The translations under genes were made by a program, and so were the position numbers. From CAVQLX01 sp963811605 (GTDB lineage: Bacteria > Desulfobacterota > Binatia > DP-6), in the NCBI GenBank assembly GCA_963811605.1, contig CAWESA010000010.1:1116001-1180000 (forward strand): 64,000 nucleotides of DNA, given 5' to 3'. Below are positions 32,810 through 41,929 of this stretch, in pieces. Position 1 is the stretch's first letter; every line of letters begins with the position of its first letter. Below the pieces are notes generated by a model that ran no database searches, was not told where the DNA came from, and saw only the letters and a list, made by a program, of their open reading frames with translations.

Positions 32810-34756
32810 ATGCGCCGGCTGCTCGTGATCGCGCTGGTTGCGGTCGCGCTCGTCGCGTGCCGGCGGAGCGATCGGCCCGGCCGCGTGATCGTGCTCGGGC
32901 TCGACGGCGTCGAGCCCAGCGTGGTCGACCGCATGATCGACGAGGGCGCCCTGCCCCACTTCCGCATCCTGCGGGAGCGCGGCGCGTCCGGGCTGCTGCG
33001 CAGCAGCCGCCCGCTCCTGAGCCCGATCATCTGGACCACGATCGCCACCGGCAAGCCGCCCGAGGCGCACGGCATCGGCCACTTCGTGGCCACCAATCCG
33101 CAGACCGGCAAGCAGCTCCCGGTCACCAGCAGCATGCGCAAGGTGAAGGCGCTGTGGAACGTGCTGTCCGACGCCGGCCGCTCGGTGGCGGTGGTCGGGT
33201 GGTGGGCGACGTGGCCCGCGGAGCCGGTGCGCGGCGCCGTCGTCAGCGACCACACGTGCTACCACTTCCTCTTTCCGGACGGCGCGGGCGGCGCGCCGGA
33301 GCCCGCCGGCATCACGCATCCGCCCGAGCTGCTGGACGGGTTGCGCCCGGACATCCGCCGGCCGGGCGACCTGACGCCGGCCGACCTGGCGCCGTTCGTT
33401 CACGTGACGCCGGAGGAGCTGGCGCGTCCCTTCCGCTTCGACGACGACCTGAGCCACTTCAAGTGGGCGCTGGCCACCGCACAGACCTACCGCCGCATCG
33501 GTCTCGATCTGTGGCGGCGGGACGATCCCGACGTCCTGCTCGTCTACATCGAGGCCACCGACTCGACGTCGCACCTGTTCGGACACCTGTTTCGTGCCCG
33601 CGGGCTCGCCGGCGAGCTGGCGGCGCAGCAGGCGAAGTTCGGCGGCGCGGTCGAGGCCATGTATCGCTACGCCGACACGGTGGTGGGCGACTACCTCGAC
33701 GTCCTGGACGATCGCACGACGCTGATCGTCCTGTCCGATCACGGCTTCGCGCTGGGCGAGCTGCCCGACGATCCCAGTACGACGCGGGACCTCCGCAAGG
33801 TCAGCGAGCGCTTCCACCGTCTCGACGGCATCCTCTACCTGTACGGCCGCGACGTGCGGCCCGGCGCGCGCATCGAGGGCGCCACGCTGGTGGACGTCGC
33901 GCCGACCGTCCTCGCGCTCGCGGGCGTCGCACCCGCGCGCGACATGCCGGGACGGGTGCTGACGGCGGCGGTCGACGTCCCCGACGGACCGCGCACCCTG
34001 GCGACCTTCGAATCGGGCACGGCGATCGCCGCCGCGGCGCCCGACGCGCCGGCGGTCGACGCGGCGGTGATCGAGCACCTGAAGAGCCTCGGCTACCTCG
34101 AATCGGCGTCGCCACGCGGAGATCGTACGCTGGCCAATCTGGCGTTCGAGGACGGACGCTACGCCGACGCGGCGGCCACCTACGAGGCGCTGATCCGTGC
34201 CGATCCGAAGGACGCCTCGCTCCGCACCAGCCTGGCCGCCGCGCTCGGCGCGCTCGGGCGTCTCGACGAGGCCCGCACCCAGCTCGCCCTCGCCGCCCAG
34301 CTCGACCCGCTGAGCCCGGAGGTGCAGCACAACCTGGGCGTCGTCCTGGAGCGGCAGGACAAGCGCGACGAGGCCATCGCCGCCTATCGTGCCGCGCTCC
34401 GCTATCGCAGCGACTACGAGCCGTCGCGGCAGGCGCTCGCGCGCCTGGGCGTGCCGTTCCGCCCTGCGGCGCCGGCCGACCCCGAGCTGCGGCGCGCCCG
34501 CGCGCTCGCGCGGCAGGCCGAGCAGGCGGCACGGCGTGGCGCCTACGACGACGCGCTCGCGCTGCTCGATCGGGCGGACCGGCTGGCGCCGCGCGACGCG
34601 CTCCTGGCGCAGTACCGCTCCAACGTGGCCTACCTGAAGGGCGACCGCGCCGCCGCCATCGCCGCGCTCAGGCGTGGCCTCGAGCTCGAGCCCGACAATC
34701 AGCTCTTCCGCCAGAACCTGGCCCGCCTCGAGCGGGAAGGCGGCACGAAGCCCTGA
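32810..34756 (+). CDS. Alkaline-phosphatase-superfamily lipoprotein fused to TPR repeats
   Basis: A 648-residue exported protein with a short signal peptide and a Cys at residue 17 (VALVAC). Residues 24-420 are a type I phosphodiesterase/nucleotide pyrophosphatase domain: VLGLDGVEPSVVD for the first metal site, nucleophile Thr in IIWTTIATGKPP, DSTSHLFGH, and LSDHGFALG for the second site. From about 440 there are several TPR helices (EDGRYADAAATYEALIRADP and similar). The combination suggests a periplasmic or surface enzyme acting on a phospho-substrate within a larger assembly. The substrate is unknown. Confidence 0.85.
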   Translation: MRRLLVIALVAVALVACRRSDRPGRVIVLGLDGVEPSVVDRMIDEGALPHFRILRERGASGLLRSSRPLLSPIIWTTIATGKPPEAHGIGHFVATNPQTGKQLPVTSSMRKVKALWNVLSDAGRSVAVVGWWATWPAEPVRGAVVSDHTCYHFLFPDGAGGAPEPAGITHPPELLDGLRPDIRRPGDLTPADLAPFVHVTPEELARPFRFDDDLSHFKWALATAQTYRRIGLDLWRRDDPDVLLVYIEATDSTSHLFGHLFRARGLAGELAAQQAKFGGAVEAMYRYADTVVGDYLDVLDDRTTLIVLSDHGFALGELPDDPSTTRDLRKVSERFHRLDGILYLYGRDVRPGARIEGATLVDVAPTVLALAGVAPARDMPGRVLTAAVDVPDGPRTLATFESGTAIAAAAPDAPAVDAAVIEHLKSLGYLESASPRGDRTLANLAFEDGRYADAAATYEALIRADPKDASLRTSLAAALGALGRLDEARTQLALAAQLDPLSPEVQHNLGVVLERQDKRDEAIAAYRAALRYRSDYEPSRQALARLGVPFRPAAPADPELRRARALARQAEQAARRGAYDDALALLDRADRLAPRDALLAQYRSNVAYLKGDRAAAIAALRRGLELEPDNQLFRQNLARLEREGGTKP

Positions 34757-34763
34757 TCCCTTC

Positions 34764-36572
34764 CTACCGGCACGTCGCCGGCGGCGGCGCGTTGCGGGCC
34801 CGGAACAGCTTGAACGGCTTGAACTCCGCTGCGCCGCCGAAGGCGAGGCACTGCCGTGCGTGCGGACCGAGCTGGAGCCTCACCGAGACGGGATCGGGAT
34901 TGGAGGCGAGCGTGTGGACGAGCTGGGCGCCCTTCCCGTTGACCCGCAGCTTGCCATCGCGGATGACCAGCCCGACGATCGGTCCGGAGAGCAGCCCGCG
35001 ATCGCGGTACTCCCAGACCGACCCGCGCCGGCGCCAGTTCGCCGCCGGCAAGACGTAGGTGTGATCGAAGGTCGCGCTCGACAGGTGGAGCGTGCCGCCT
35101 GCGACCGTCGGATCGTCGCCCGGTGCATCGGTCGCAACGATGGCGCGGTCGCGCGCCCGCAGGACGAGCCGTCGGTTGCGCGGGTCCGCCGGATCGTCGC
35201 GCAGGACCAGGCGCTCGCCGCGCAGCCGCGGCGGCGGCGTCGTGCTGGTGGTGCGCAGACGCTGGCCGAACACGCCACTGCCGCTGCCGTCCTGCGGCGC
35301 AGCGGAGAAGAAGTCCGAGCTGGTCCAGACCACGACGAGGTCGCCCGCGGGGCTGGCCGCGACGTCGGGCTCGACCTGATTGCCGGCGGTGAACGTGTTG
35401 ACCTGGAACGGCTCGTCCAGCGCCTCGCCGGTGGCGGCGAAATGCTGGCCGAAGATGCCCGCGCGATCGCCGTCTTCGCCCTTCGGGTAGTCGTCGCTCT
35501 CCCAGACCACCGTGAAGCTGCCGCTCGCGTCGGCGGCCACGGCGGGGGATTGCTGGTATCCCGTCGTGTAGGTGTTGACCTGGAACTCGCCGCCCGCCGG
35601 CATGCCGCTGCCGTCGAATCGCCGTGCGAATACGCCGGTACCGTCTCTGCCGGAGCCATCGAAATAGTCTCTGCTCGTCCAGGCGACGACGAAACGCCCG
35701 TCGGGGGCGGCAGCCACCGCCGGCTGCGACTGGGCGCCCGCCGTGTGCGTGTTGATCCGGAACTCGCTGCCGAGCGGCGCGCCCGCCGGGTCGAAGCGCT
35801 GTCCGAAGACGCCGGATCGATCGCCGTCCTGCCCGCCGTAGTACGTCCCGCTCTGCCAGACGACGACGAACCCGCCCGTCGCATCGGACGCGACCCGAGG
35901 CGTTCGCTGATCGCCGGTCGTGTACGTGTTCACCTGGAACTCCGGTCCGATCGTCAGGCCGGCGGCGTCGAAGCGCTGTCCGAACACGCCGCTGCCGTCT
36001 CCGTCGCCGCCGCTGCCGCTGCCGTAGTACGCGGGACTGCTCGTCCAGACGACGACGAAGCCGCCCGACGGACCGCCGCCGACCGCAGGCTCGTCCTGCC
36101 TGCCGGCCGTCGTCGTGTTGGCGCGAAACTCGCCGCCGAGAAACGCTCCGCCGGCCGAGAAGCGCTGCACGAACGCCCCCGACTCGGAACCATCCTGCGG
36201 GAAGGAATAGCTCCCGCCCTGCCAGGCGACGACGAAGTCGCCCGACGGCGACACGGTGATCGCCGGAGCGGTCTGCGGCCCGACCGTGTAGGAGTTGACC
36301 ACGAACTCGTCGCCCCGCGGGAGCCCGGTCGCGTCCCAGCGGCGCGCGGTGACGGCGCCGAGGGAGCCGTCGCGCCCGGGGAACAGGAAGTAGGCGCCAC
36401 TCTGCCATGCCACCGTGAACCGACCCGCCGGATCGACACAGACCCGGGGGATCGATTGGTCGCCGGGGGTGAAGGTGTTCACCTGGAACTCGCCCCCGAG
36501 GGGTTCGACGTCGGCACGGGCGACGCTGGCGGCGAGGAGGGCGACGATGAGGACGGGGAGACGGATGTGCAT
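34764..36572 (-). CDS. Secreted seven-repeat protein with a shared C-terminal domain (paralogue A)
   Basis: A 602-residue exported protein of unknown function. A signal peptide (residues 1-20) is followed by seven repeats of about 59 residues (24-440). Each begins like GEFQVNTYTTGDQ, has FVVVWQSG in the middle and ends like DGDRSGVFGQRFD. Seven such units suggest a beta-propeller, which is inference. The last 151 residues (452-602) are a separate beta-rich domain with GGTLHLSSATFDHTYVLPA, LRVNGKGAQLV and SNPDPVSVRLQLG, found again in three other proteins of this window. GAGG precedes the ATG at 36572. An adjacent paralogue lies upstream on the same strand. Confidence 0.85.
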   Translation of the reverse strand: MHIRLPVLIVALLAASVARADVEPLGGEFQVNTFTPGDQSIPRVCVDPAGRFTVAWQSGAYFLFPGRDGSLGAVTARRWDATGLPRGDEFVVNSYTVGPQTAPAITVSPSGDFVVAWQGGSYSFPQDGSESGAFVQRFSAGGAFLGGEFRANTTTAGRQDEPAVGGGPSGGFVVVWTSSPAYYGSGSGGDGDGSGVFGQRFDAAGLTIGPEFQVNTYTTGDQRTPRVASDATGGFVVVWQSGTYYGGQDGDRSGVFGQRFDPAGAPLGSEFRINTHTAGAQSQPAVAAAPDGRFVVAWTSRDYFDGSGRDGTGVFARRFDGSGMPAGGEFQVNTYTTGYQQSPAVAADASGSFTVVWESDDYPKGEDGDRAGIFGQHFAATGEALDEPFQVNTFTAGNQVEPDVAASPAGDLVVVWTSSDFFSAAPQDGSGSGVFGQRLRTTSTTPPPRLRGERLVLRDDPADPRNRRLVLRARDRAIVATDAPGDDPTVAGGTLHLSSATFDHTYVLPAANWRRRGSVWEYRDRGLLSGPIVGLVIRDGKLRVNGKGAQLVHTLASNPDPVSVRLQLGPHARQCLAFGGAAEFKPFKLFRARNAPPPATCR

Positions 36573-36589
36573 GCCAGACCTCGAACGGA

Positions 36590-38413
36590 TCACGGTGCGC
36601 ACGATGGGGGGGCGGCCGCATCGGCGGCACGGAACCGGCGCTCCGGTTTGAACGACGTCGAGCCTCCGAGACGCACGCACTGGCGCAGGCCCCGGGCGCC
36701 GATCTGCACCACGACCTCGACCGGATCGGGATTGCTCCCGAGGTCGACGACCAGGCCGGCGCCCTTGCCGCTCACGCGGAGCGACCCGGGACGGAGGACG
36801 ATCTTCGTGATCGGGCCCGCGGTCAGCCCGGCGTCCCGGTACGACCAGCCCGTTCCCTGCCGCCGCCAGAGGTGCGCCGGCAGCGGGTACGTCGCATCGA
36901 AGCCGGCGCTGCGCAGCCGCAGGGTGCCGCCGTCCAGGGTGGGATCGTCACGGCTGTCCGCGCCGAGCCCGATGCCGAGCCCGGCGTCGCTCGAGCGCAG
37001 GGACAGGCGCCGGCTACGCGGGTTGGTGGGCGAGGCGCGCAGCGCGAGCTTGCTCGCGGCTCTCGGGCGGGGTGGCTCGAAGGCGGTGATGCGAAGCCGC
37101 CGTCCGAAGATCCCCGAGCCGTCTCCGTCCTGGCTCGCGAAGCCGTAGTTGTACCCGCTGGCCCACACGACCACGAACGTGCCCGACGAGTCGACCGAGA
37201 TGGCGGGGGTGCGCTGCGCGCCGATCGTGTAGGTGTTGACCTGGAACTCCGGTCCGATCGGATCGCCCAGGCTCGTCAGATGGCGGGCGAAGACTCCGGA
37301 CTGCGAGCCATCCTGCGTATTGCCGAATCCGGAGCGCCCGCTCGTCCAGGCGACGACGACGTTCCCGTCGCCGTCCGACGCCACGTCGGGCTGGTCCTGC
37401 GACCCCGAGGTGTAGCTGTTCACCTGGAACTCGCCGCCCGTCGGTACGCCTGCGACGTCGAAGGCCCTGCCGAAGACGCCCGAGAGGCTGCCGTCCGGCC
37501 CGTCGGTTCCATAGCTCGAACCGCTCTGCCAGACCACGACGAACCCGCCGCCGGGCTCGATCGCCACCGCCGGCGCCAGCTGCCGCCCCGTGGTGTAGGT
37601 GTTCACCTGGAACTCGCCGCCCCGGGGAGCTCCCGTGGCGTCGAAGCGCTGGCCGAAGATGCCCGCGGCGCTGCCATCCTGTCCGGCCGAGCCGTAGTAG
37701 GAGCCGCTCTGCCACACGACGACGAACCCGCCCGCCGCATCCGCCGCGACCGCGGGGGCCTCCTGCCGGCCGGTGGTGTAGGTGTTCACCTGGAACTCGC
37801 CGCCGACCGGCGCGCCGGTGGCATCGTAGCGCTGCGCGAACAGGCCGGCCGAATCGCCGTCGCCGGGGGAGAAGAGCGAGAACGGAAAGCCGGTCCACAC
37901 CACCAGCGCGTCCCCTGCGGGGCCGACCGCCACCACCGGCTCGAGCTGGGAGCCCGCCGTCGTGGTGTTCACCAGGCGCTCTCCCCCCAGCCGCGCTCCG
38001 CCGGACGCGAAGCGCTGCAGAAACGCGCCCGACAGCGAGCCGTCCTGCTCGACGTAGTAGTCGCCTCCCTGCCAGGCGACCACGAAGTCCCCCGACGGCC
38101 TGGTCGCGATGCGGGGATACTGCTGCGGACCGGACGTGAAGGTGTTGACCACGAACTCCGGTCCCTGCGGGATTCCCGCCGCATCGAAGCGGCGCGCCCC
38201 GAGGCCCGCGCTCGATCCGTCGACGCCCGCTCCGTAGTAGCCGCCGCTCTCCCACACGACGACGAAGTTGCCGCCCGCATCGGCGCCCACGCGCGGAGCG
38301 AATTGATCGTTCGTGGTGTACGTGTTCACCTGGAACTCGGAGCCCGCCGGACCGACTTCGGCGAGCGCCACCGTGGCGAGGAGACAGAGCAGGAAGGCGA
38401 TCGGCGTCCGCAT
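36590..38413 (-). CDS. Secreted seven-repeat protein with a shared C-terminal domain (paralogue B)
   Basis: A 607-residue exported protein, tandem paralogue of the previous one with the same order of parts. It has an 18-residue signal peptide, seven repeats with GEFQVNTYTTGRQ starts, FVVVWQSGSYYG centres and SGVFGRAFD-type ends, and a C-terminal domain from about residue 452 (KLALRASPTNPRSRRL, LRVSGKGAGLVVDL, SNPDPVEVVVQIG). GGAGGA stands 4 nt before the ATG at 38413. It lies 17 nt upstream of paralogue A and 11 nt downstream of the dihaem protein, so all three are probably one operon. Function is unknown; cell-surface binding is a guess. Confidence 0.85.
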   Translation of the reverse strand: MRTPIAFLLCLLATVALAEVGPAGSEFQVNTYTTNDQFAPRVGADAGGNFVVVWESGGYYGAGVDGSSAGLGARRFDAAGIPQGPEFVVNTFTSGPQQYPRIATRPSGDFVVAWQGGDYYVEQDGSLSGAFLQRFASGGARLGGERLVNTTTAGSQLEPVVAVGPAGDALVVWTGFPFSLFSPGDGDSAGLFAQRYDATGAPVGGEFQVNTYTTGRQEAPAVAADAAGGFVVVWQSGSYYGSAGQDGSAAGIFGQRFDATGAPRGGEFQVNTYTTGRQLAPAVAIEPGGGFVVVWQSGSSYGTDGPDGSLSGVFGRAFDVAGVPTGGEFQVNSYTSGSQDQPDVASDGDGNVVVAWTSGRSGFGNTQDGSQSGVFARHLTSLGDPIGPEFQVNTYTIGAQRTPAISVDSSGTFVVVWASGYNYGFASQDGDGSGIFGRRLRITAFEPPRPRAASKLALRASPTNPRSRRLSLRSSDAGLGIGLGADSRDDPTLDGGTLRLRSAGFDATYPLPAHLWRRQGTGWSYRDAGLTAGPITKIVLRPGSLRVSGKGAGLVVDLGSNPDPVEVVVQIGARGLRQCVRLGGSTSFKPERRFRAADAAAPPSCAP

Positions 38414-38424
38414 GCGTCCTCCGG

Positions 38425-41400
38425 TCACGGGCGCGGCGGGCAGAACGCCGGCGCATCGCCGGTGCCCTTGAACTGGTCCCTGCGGTCGTCGCCCGGCCGT
38501 CGCGGTCCGGCGCTGGCGCACCAGCGCACGCCCGCGCCGAGGGTCAGGCGGACCGCGACGCGGCCCTGGGCGGACTCGCCGAGGCTGTAGCCGAAGCCCG
38601 CGCGCCCGCCACGAACCGAGATCTGGTCGCGCTTCAGGACCACCGTGAAGGGCGCGTCTCGATCGGCGCTGCGGAAGCGGTAGGTGGGCACGCTGCCGCC
38701 GCTCGCCTGCCAGCTGGCGGCGGGCAGGTCGATGCGGACGTCGTCGTCCGTGCTGCCGCCCGCGTTGTAGATCGAGAGCACCGCACCCGCCACGCGCGGA
38801 TCGCCGGCGGCGCCCGGCGCCGGGGGAATGATCCGTCGCTCGGGCAGGTCGAGCTTGTCGGTGTGCGCCTTGAAGGACACGCGGCGCCGCGACGGCTTCG
38901 CGGGCGGCCCGCTCGCATCTCGCAGCTTCAACGAGCGGGTCGGGATGCGTACCCACGGTCCGAACCGCGCGGGCGTGCTGTTCCCGTCCTCGGGATCGGT
39001 ATCCTCGTCGCGCTCCGTGCGGTCGGAGAATCCGTCGTCGTCGTGATCGACGGCGACCCGGAACCCGGATCCCGGCGGAACGCAGGTGTAGGTGAGCTCC
39101 TGCCCCGGGGTGGCGGCCCGCGCCCGGAGCACCGCGTCGCTCAGCCCGGGCTCGCCCGCAAAGCCGGTGCCGAACGTCCCGTCCGGCAGGCGCAGCCATC
39201 CCACCCACGCCGCTCCGTCGAGGCCCTTCACCACCAGGTCGCATTCGCCCGCCGCCGCGCGCGCGATCAGCAGGTCGATCCGCGGACCGACGACGGCGCC
39301 GTTCGACGCCGTCAGCGTGATCTGCTGGCCGACGATCGGCGCCAGGTTGGAGTCGAAGGCGAACACGAACTGCTCGACCTGGCGGCGCTCGATCTCGCCC
39401 GCCGCACCGGGCGCGAAGCCGACGAAGACCGCCGCGTGCACGAAGCGGTCCACGGTGTCGACGCTGCCATCGTGCAGGAAGCCGAAGCCGCGCACCTGAT
39501 CGCCGGTGAAGCCGTCGTCGCCGGGCACCGCGAACAGCACGTTCGGGAACCCGAACATGCCCACCTTCTGGTACGCGTTGCGCAGGTGGGCGATCTTGAA
39601 CAGCTGCGGCTCGCCCTCGAAGCTCGAGAATCCGTCGCTCCCGAAGAACCCGGCCTGGGGATTCAGCGCGTGGCACCCGTTGCACGACTCGACGACGTCG
39701 ATGCCCGGGCGATCGAAGATCAGCCGCCCTGCCTGCTGGTCCGGGGTGAGCGAGCCGTCGAGATGCCGGATGGGATTCGGCGGATAGGTGACCTGCAGGA
39801 TGAAATCCGTGAAGGCCTGCATGTCGTCCCCGGACAGCGGCCCCTGCCGGCCGAGCAAGCCACCGAAGGCCACGTTGAAGGCCTTGAAGGCGAGGTCCTC
39901 GTCGAGGGCGCGCGCGTCGTCGCCCGGGAAGCGCGCACCCGTGCGGTCGCCGCGCCAGTGCATCGGGCCATGGTTCGCCATGCCGCGCAGGCTCTGCGTG
40001 GTCATGGGCCCCTTCAGGGGATGGAAGCCCGGGAAGGAGCCGAGGTTGCTGAGTCGGAACGGGTTCGGGTCGATCGGCACGACGACGTCGTCGGGATTTC
40101 CGAGATCCCAGCCGAGGCTGTCGAAGTCACCGAAGACGTGGCACGACGCGCAGGCCGCCTCGCCGTTGCTCGAGGTGCGGCGCGCGTCGTACAGGAAGGG
40201 ACGTCCCGCGAGGACGCTCGCGGGCTCGGGGTTGAAGAGCCGCACGTGCGCGGTCTCCGTGCGCGTCGCGAGGTCGACGACCGAGAGGCCGTCGTCGAAG
40301 CGCGTGAGCACGTAGAGACGGCCGCGCGCCTCGTCGACCACGACGGCGCTCGGGCCGCCGGCGCTCACCGCGATGTGGTCGCCGGCGTCGGGCACGAAGG
40401 TGTCCGCCTCGAGGGCAGCCGTGTCGAACACGCCGACGGCGCCGGACCCGAACGCCGCGACGTAGAGCGTGCGGCCGTCCGCGGTCACCGCCATGCCCAG
40501 CGGGGTCGCGAGGCTGCGCTCCATGACTCCCGTCGGGCTCGGCACGACGCCGTAGTCGATGTGCTTGTTCAGATGCCGCGGCAGGACGTCGGCACCGTCG
40601 AGCACCGTGATGCGCGCTTCGTGGAGATGTCCACGCACCGTGCTGCCGCCGAAGACGCCCGGCCCCTCGAAGCGCACCTCGTTCCGCGCCTCGCCGTTCG
40701 TGACGTAGACCTTCCCGGACACCGGGTTGACCGCCATGTTGAACAGCACCGTGCCGACGTGGGGGAACGCGCCGGTGGCGACCGGCGGATCGGCGCTGGC
40801 GTCGAGCGTGAAGACGTCGAGATCGGGCAGCGAGAAGCGCACCGCGCCGCTCCAGTCGCGCCCCAGCCGGTCCTCCCAGCGCTGGGTGTCGCCGTCGAAC
40901 CGGACGATCAGGCCCGTCTCCGGCGCCGGGATGCCCTGGAAGTTCATATTGGGAGCGGGCAGTCCCCCCGGGATGAACGCCCCGGAGACGCTGCAGGGCC
41001 GCGCGGCTGCGCCGCCGTTGCAGACCGCGCCCTCGGTGACGGTGGTCGTCTGGTTCCCGGAGTGGAATGCGGCCGCGTAGACGGTCCCACCGTCGGGGCT
41101 CACCGCGAGCGCACGCGGCGTGTCGGCGAACAGCGTCACGATGGCGAGCGGCGAGCCCCCGAGCGTGGCGCCGAGCGCGCCGGCATCGAACACCCACACG
41201 TCGGCGCGGCCGACACCCGGCGTCGTCAGCTGCGGATCGATCGGGCTGTTCTGCCCGCGGTGCGCGGTGGTGACGAAGGCGCGTCGCCGGCCGGGTCCGG
41301 CGAAGACGATGTCGCGCGGCTCGTCTCCCACCAGCAACGTGCGCACCACGCGCGCCGGCACCGTACCGACGTCCACCACGCTCACGCTGTCCGAGAGGTG

Positions 41401-41694
41401 GTTCACCACCCACACCTCGTCGTCGCTGCGCGAGGCGAGGGCGACGGGCTCCATCCCGACGGGCACGGACTCGCGGTGACTCAGGCCCGTGTCCGTGACG
41501 TCGAAGATCTCGAGCCGGCCGTCGGGGGTGTTGAGCGCGAAGAGCCGAGTGCCGTCGGGCGAGAGGGCGAGTGGGCGCACCTGCCCGCTCTCGAACGTGA
41601 CGAATGCCCCACGCGTGACGCCGGCGGTCGCAAGCAACAGGCACGCGGCCGTGACGCCCCGGAGCACCGTCCGCGTCGTGAACCATCCCGTCAT
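38425..41694 (-). CDS. Secreted YVTN-propeller dihaem cytochrome with the shared C-terminal domain
   Basis: A 1089-residue exported protein. After a signal peptide (about 1-29) a YVTN-type beta-propeller fills residues 35-480 (LALSPDGTRLFALNT, GMAVTADGRTLYVAAFGSGA). Two c-type haem sites follow: CASCH at 515-519 and CNGCH at 671-675, in regions resembling MauG/cytochrome c peroxidases. An acidic Ca-binding-like segment (DHDDDGFSDRTERDEDTDP) comes before the C-terminal 170 residues, a divergent copy of the domain seen in the two repeat proteins. It probably acts as a periplasmic or surface redox protein; a substrate cannot be named. It heads the leftward operon. Confidence 0.85.
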   Translation of the reverse strand: MTGWFTTRTVLRGVTAACLLLATAGVTRGAFVTFESGQVRPLALSPDGTRLFALNTPDGRLEIFDVTDTGLSHRESVPVGMEPVALASRSDDEVWVVNHLSDSVSVVDVGTVPARVVRTLLVGDEPRDIVFAGPGRRRAFVTTAHRGQNSPIDPQLTTPGVGRADVWVFDAGALGATLGGSPLAIVTLFADTPRALAVSPDGGTVYAAAFHSGNQTTTVTEGAVCNGGAAARPCSVSGAFIPGGLPAPNMNFQGIPAPETGLIVRFDGDTQRWEDRLGRDWSGAVRFSLPDLDVFTLDASADPPVATGAFPHVGTVLFNMAVNPVSGKVYVTNGEARNEVRFEGPGVFGGSTVRGHLHEARITVLDGADVLPRHLNKHIDYGVVPSPTGVMERSLATPLGMAVTADGRTLYVAAFGSGAVGVFDTAALEADTFVPDAGDHIAVSAGGPSAVVVDEARGRLYVLTRFDDGLSVVDLATRTETAHVRLFNPEPASVLAGRPFLYDARRTSSNGEAACASCHVFGDFDSLGWDLGNPDDVVVPIDPNPFRLSNLGSFPGFHPLKGPMTTQSLRGMANHGPMHWRGDRTGARFPGDDARALDEDLAFKAFNVAFGGLLGRQGPLSGDDMQAFTDFILQVTYPPNPIRHLDGSLTPDQQAGRLIFDRPGIDVVESCNGCHALNPQAGFFGSDGFSSFEGEPQLFKIAHLRNAYQKVGMFGFPNVLFAVPGDDGFTGDQVRGFGFLHDGSVDTVDRFVHAAVFVGFAPGAAGEIERRQVEQFVFAFDSNLAPIVGQQITLTASNGAVVGPRIDLLIARAAAGECDLVVKGLDGAAWVGWLRLPDGTFGTGFAGEPGLSDAVLRARAATPGQELTYTCVPPGSGFRVAVDHDDDGFSDRTERDEDTDPEDGNSTPARFGPWVRIPTRSLKLRDASGPPAKPSRRRVSFKAHTDKLDLPERRIIPPAPGAAGDPRVAGAVLSIYNAGGSTDDDVRIDLPAASWQASGGSVPTYRFRSADRDAPFTVVLKRDQISVRGGRAGFGYSLGESAQGRVAVRLTLGAGVRWCASAGPRRPGDDRRDQFKGTGDAPAFCPPRP

Positions 41695-41786
41695 CGTGTC
41701 TTCCCCCCGGGGATGATGCTGACCGTCTCGTGCTTCGGGTCACACTACTCGCATGGTGACGATTAGAGCGTCAAGCTGGTTCAATC

Positions 41787-41798
41787 TTGCAGCTGCAA
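41787..41798. promoter_or_regulatory. 12-bp perfect palindrome TTGCAGCTGCAA
   Basis: An exact 12-bp inverted repeat in the AT-richer part of the divergent intergenic region, a candidate binding site for a dimeric regulator. No regulator gene is adjacent. Confidence 0.4.
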
Positions 41799-41824
41799 AG
41801 TTAACATCCGTTCGGTAGTACCGT

Positions 41825-41836
41825 GGTCTGCAGACC
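41825..41836. promoter_or_regulatory. 12-bp perfect palindrome GGTCTGCAGACC
   Basis: An exact 12-bp inverted repeat, 26 bp after the first one. Its centre CTGCAG is related to the centre of the first palindrome but the arms differ. Confidence 0.4.
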
Positions 41837-41848
41837 GACGGCGCATCC

Positions 41849-41862
41849 GTGCATCGATGCAC
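41849..41862. promoter_or_regulatory. 14-bp perfect palindrome GTGCATCGATGCAC
   Basis: An exact 14-bp inverted repeat, 12 bp after the second one and 30 bp before the likely -35 of the DUF2723 gene. Confidence 0.45.
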
Positions 41863-41892
41863 CGCGAGTCACCCGTTCGGGTGAGCCCGCGC

Positions 41893-41922
41893 TCGACTTT
41901 CGCGCCCGGTTCGCCGTACGCA
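41893..41922 (+). promoter_or_regulatory. Putative promoter of the DUF2723 gene
   Basis: TCGACT (41893-41898), 18 nt and TACGCA (41917-41922) are followed after 7 nt by the GTG start at 41930. The hexamers match the sigma-70 consensus weakly. Confidence 0.3.
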
Positions 41923-41929
41923 GTACCCG

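Larger units (their letters stand above)
41695..41929. other. Divergent intergenic region with three perfect palindromes
   Basis: A 235-bp region between the dihaem-protein operon (left) and the DUF2723 gene (right), locally less GC-rich. It holds three exact palindromes within 76 bp, listed separately, and a likely promoter for the rightward gene. No reading frame of interest is seen. Confidence 0.6.

Noticed and set aside
34764..38413. Repeated DNA in the two paralogues as a CRISPR array or mobile repeat
   Set aside because: The repetition is at the protein level with diverged codons, in frame, inside exported proteins; there are no short identical direct repeats with unique spacers.
38863..41766. 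A 967-codon plus-strand open frame
   Set aside because: It is exactly antisense to the dihaem YVTN protein, which has signal peptide, haem motifs and domain homology; the plus-strand product has none.
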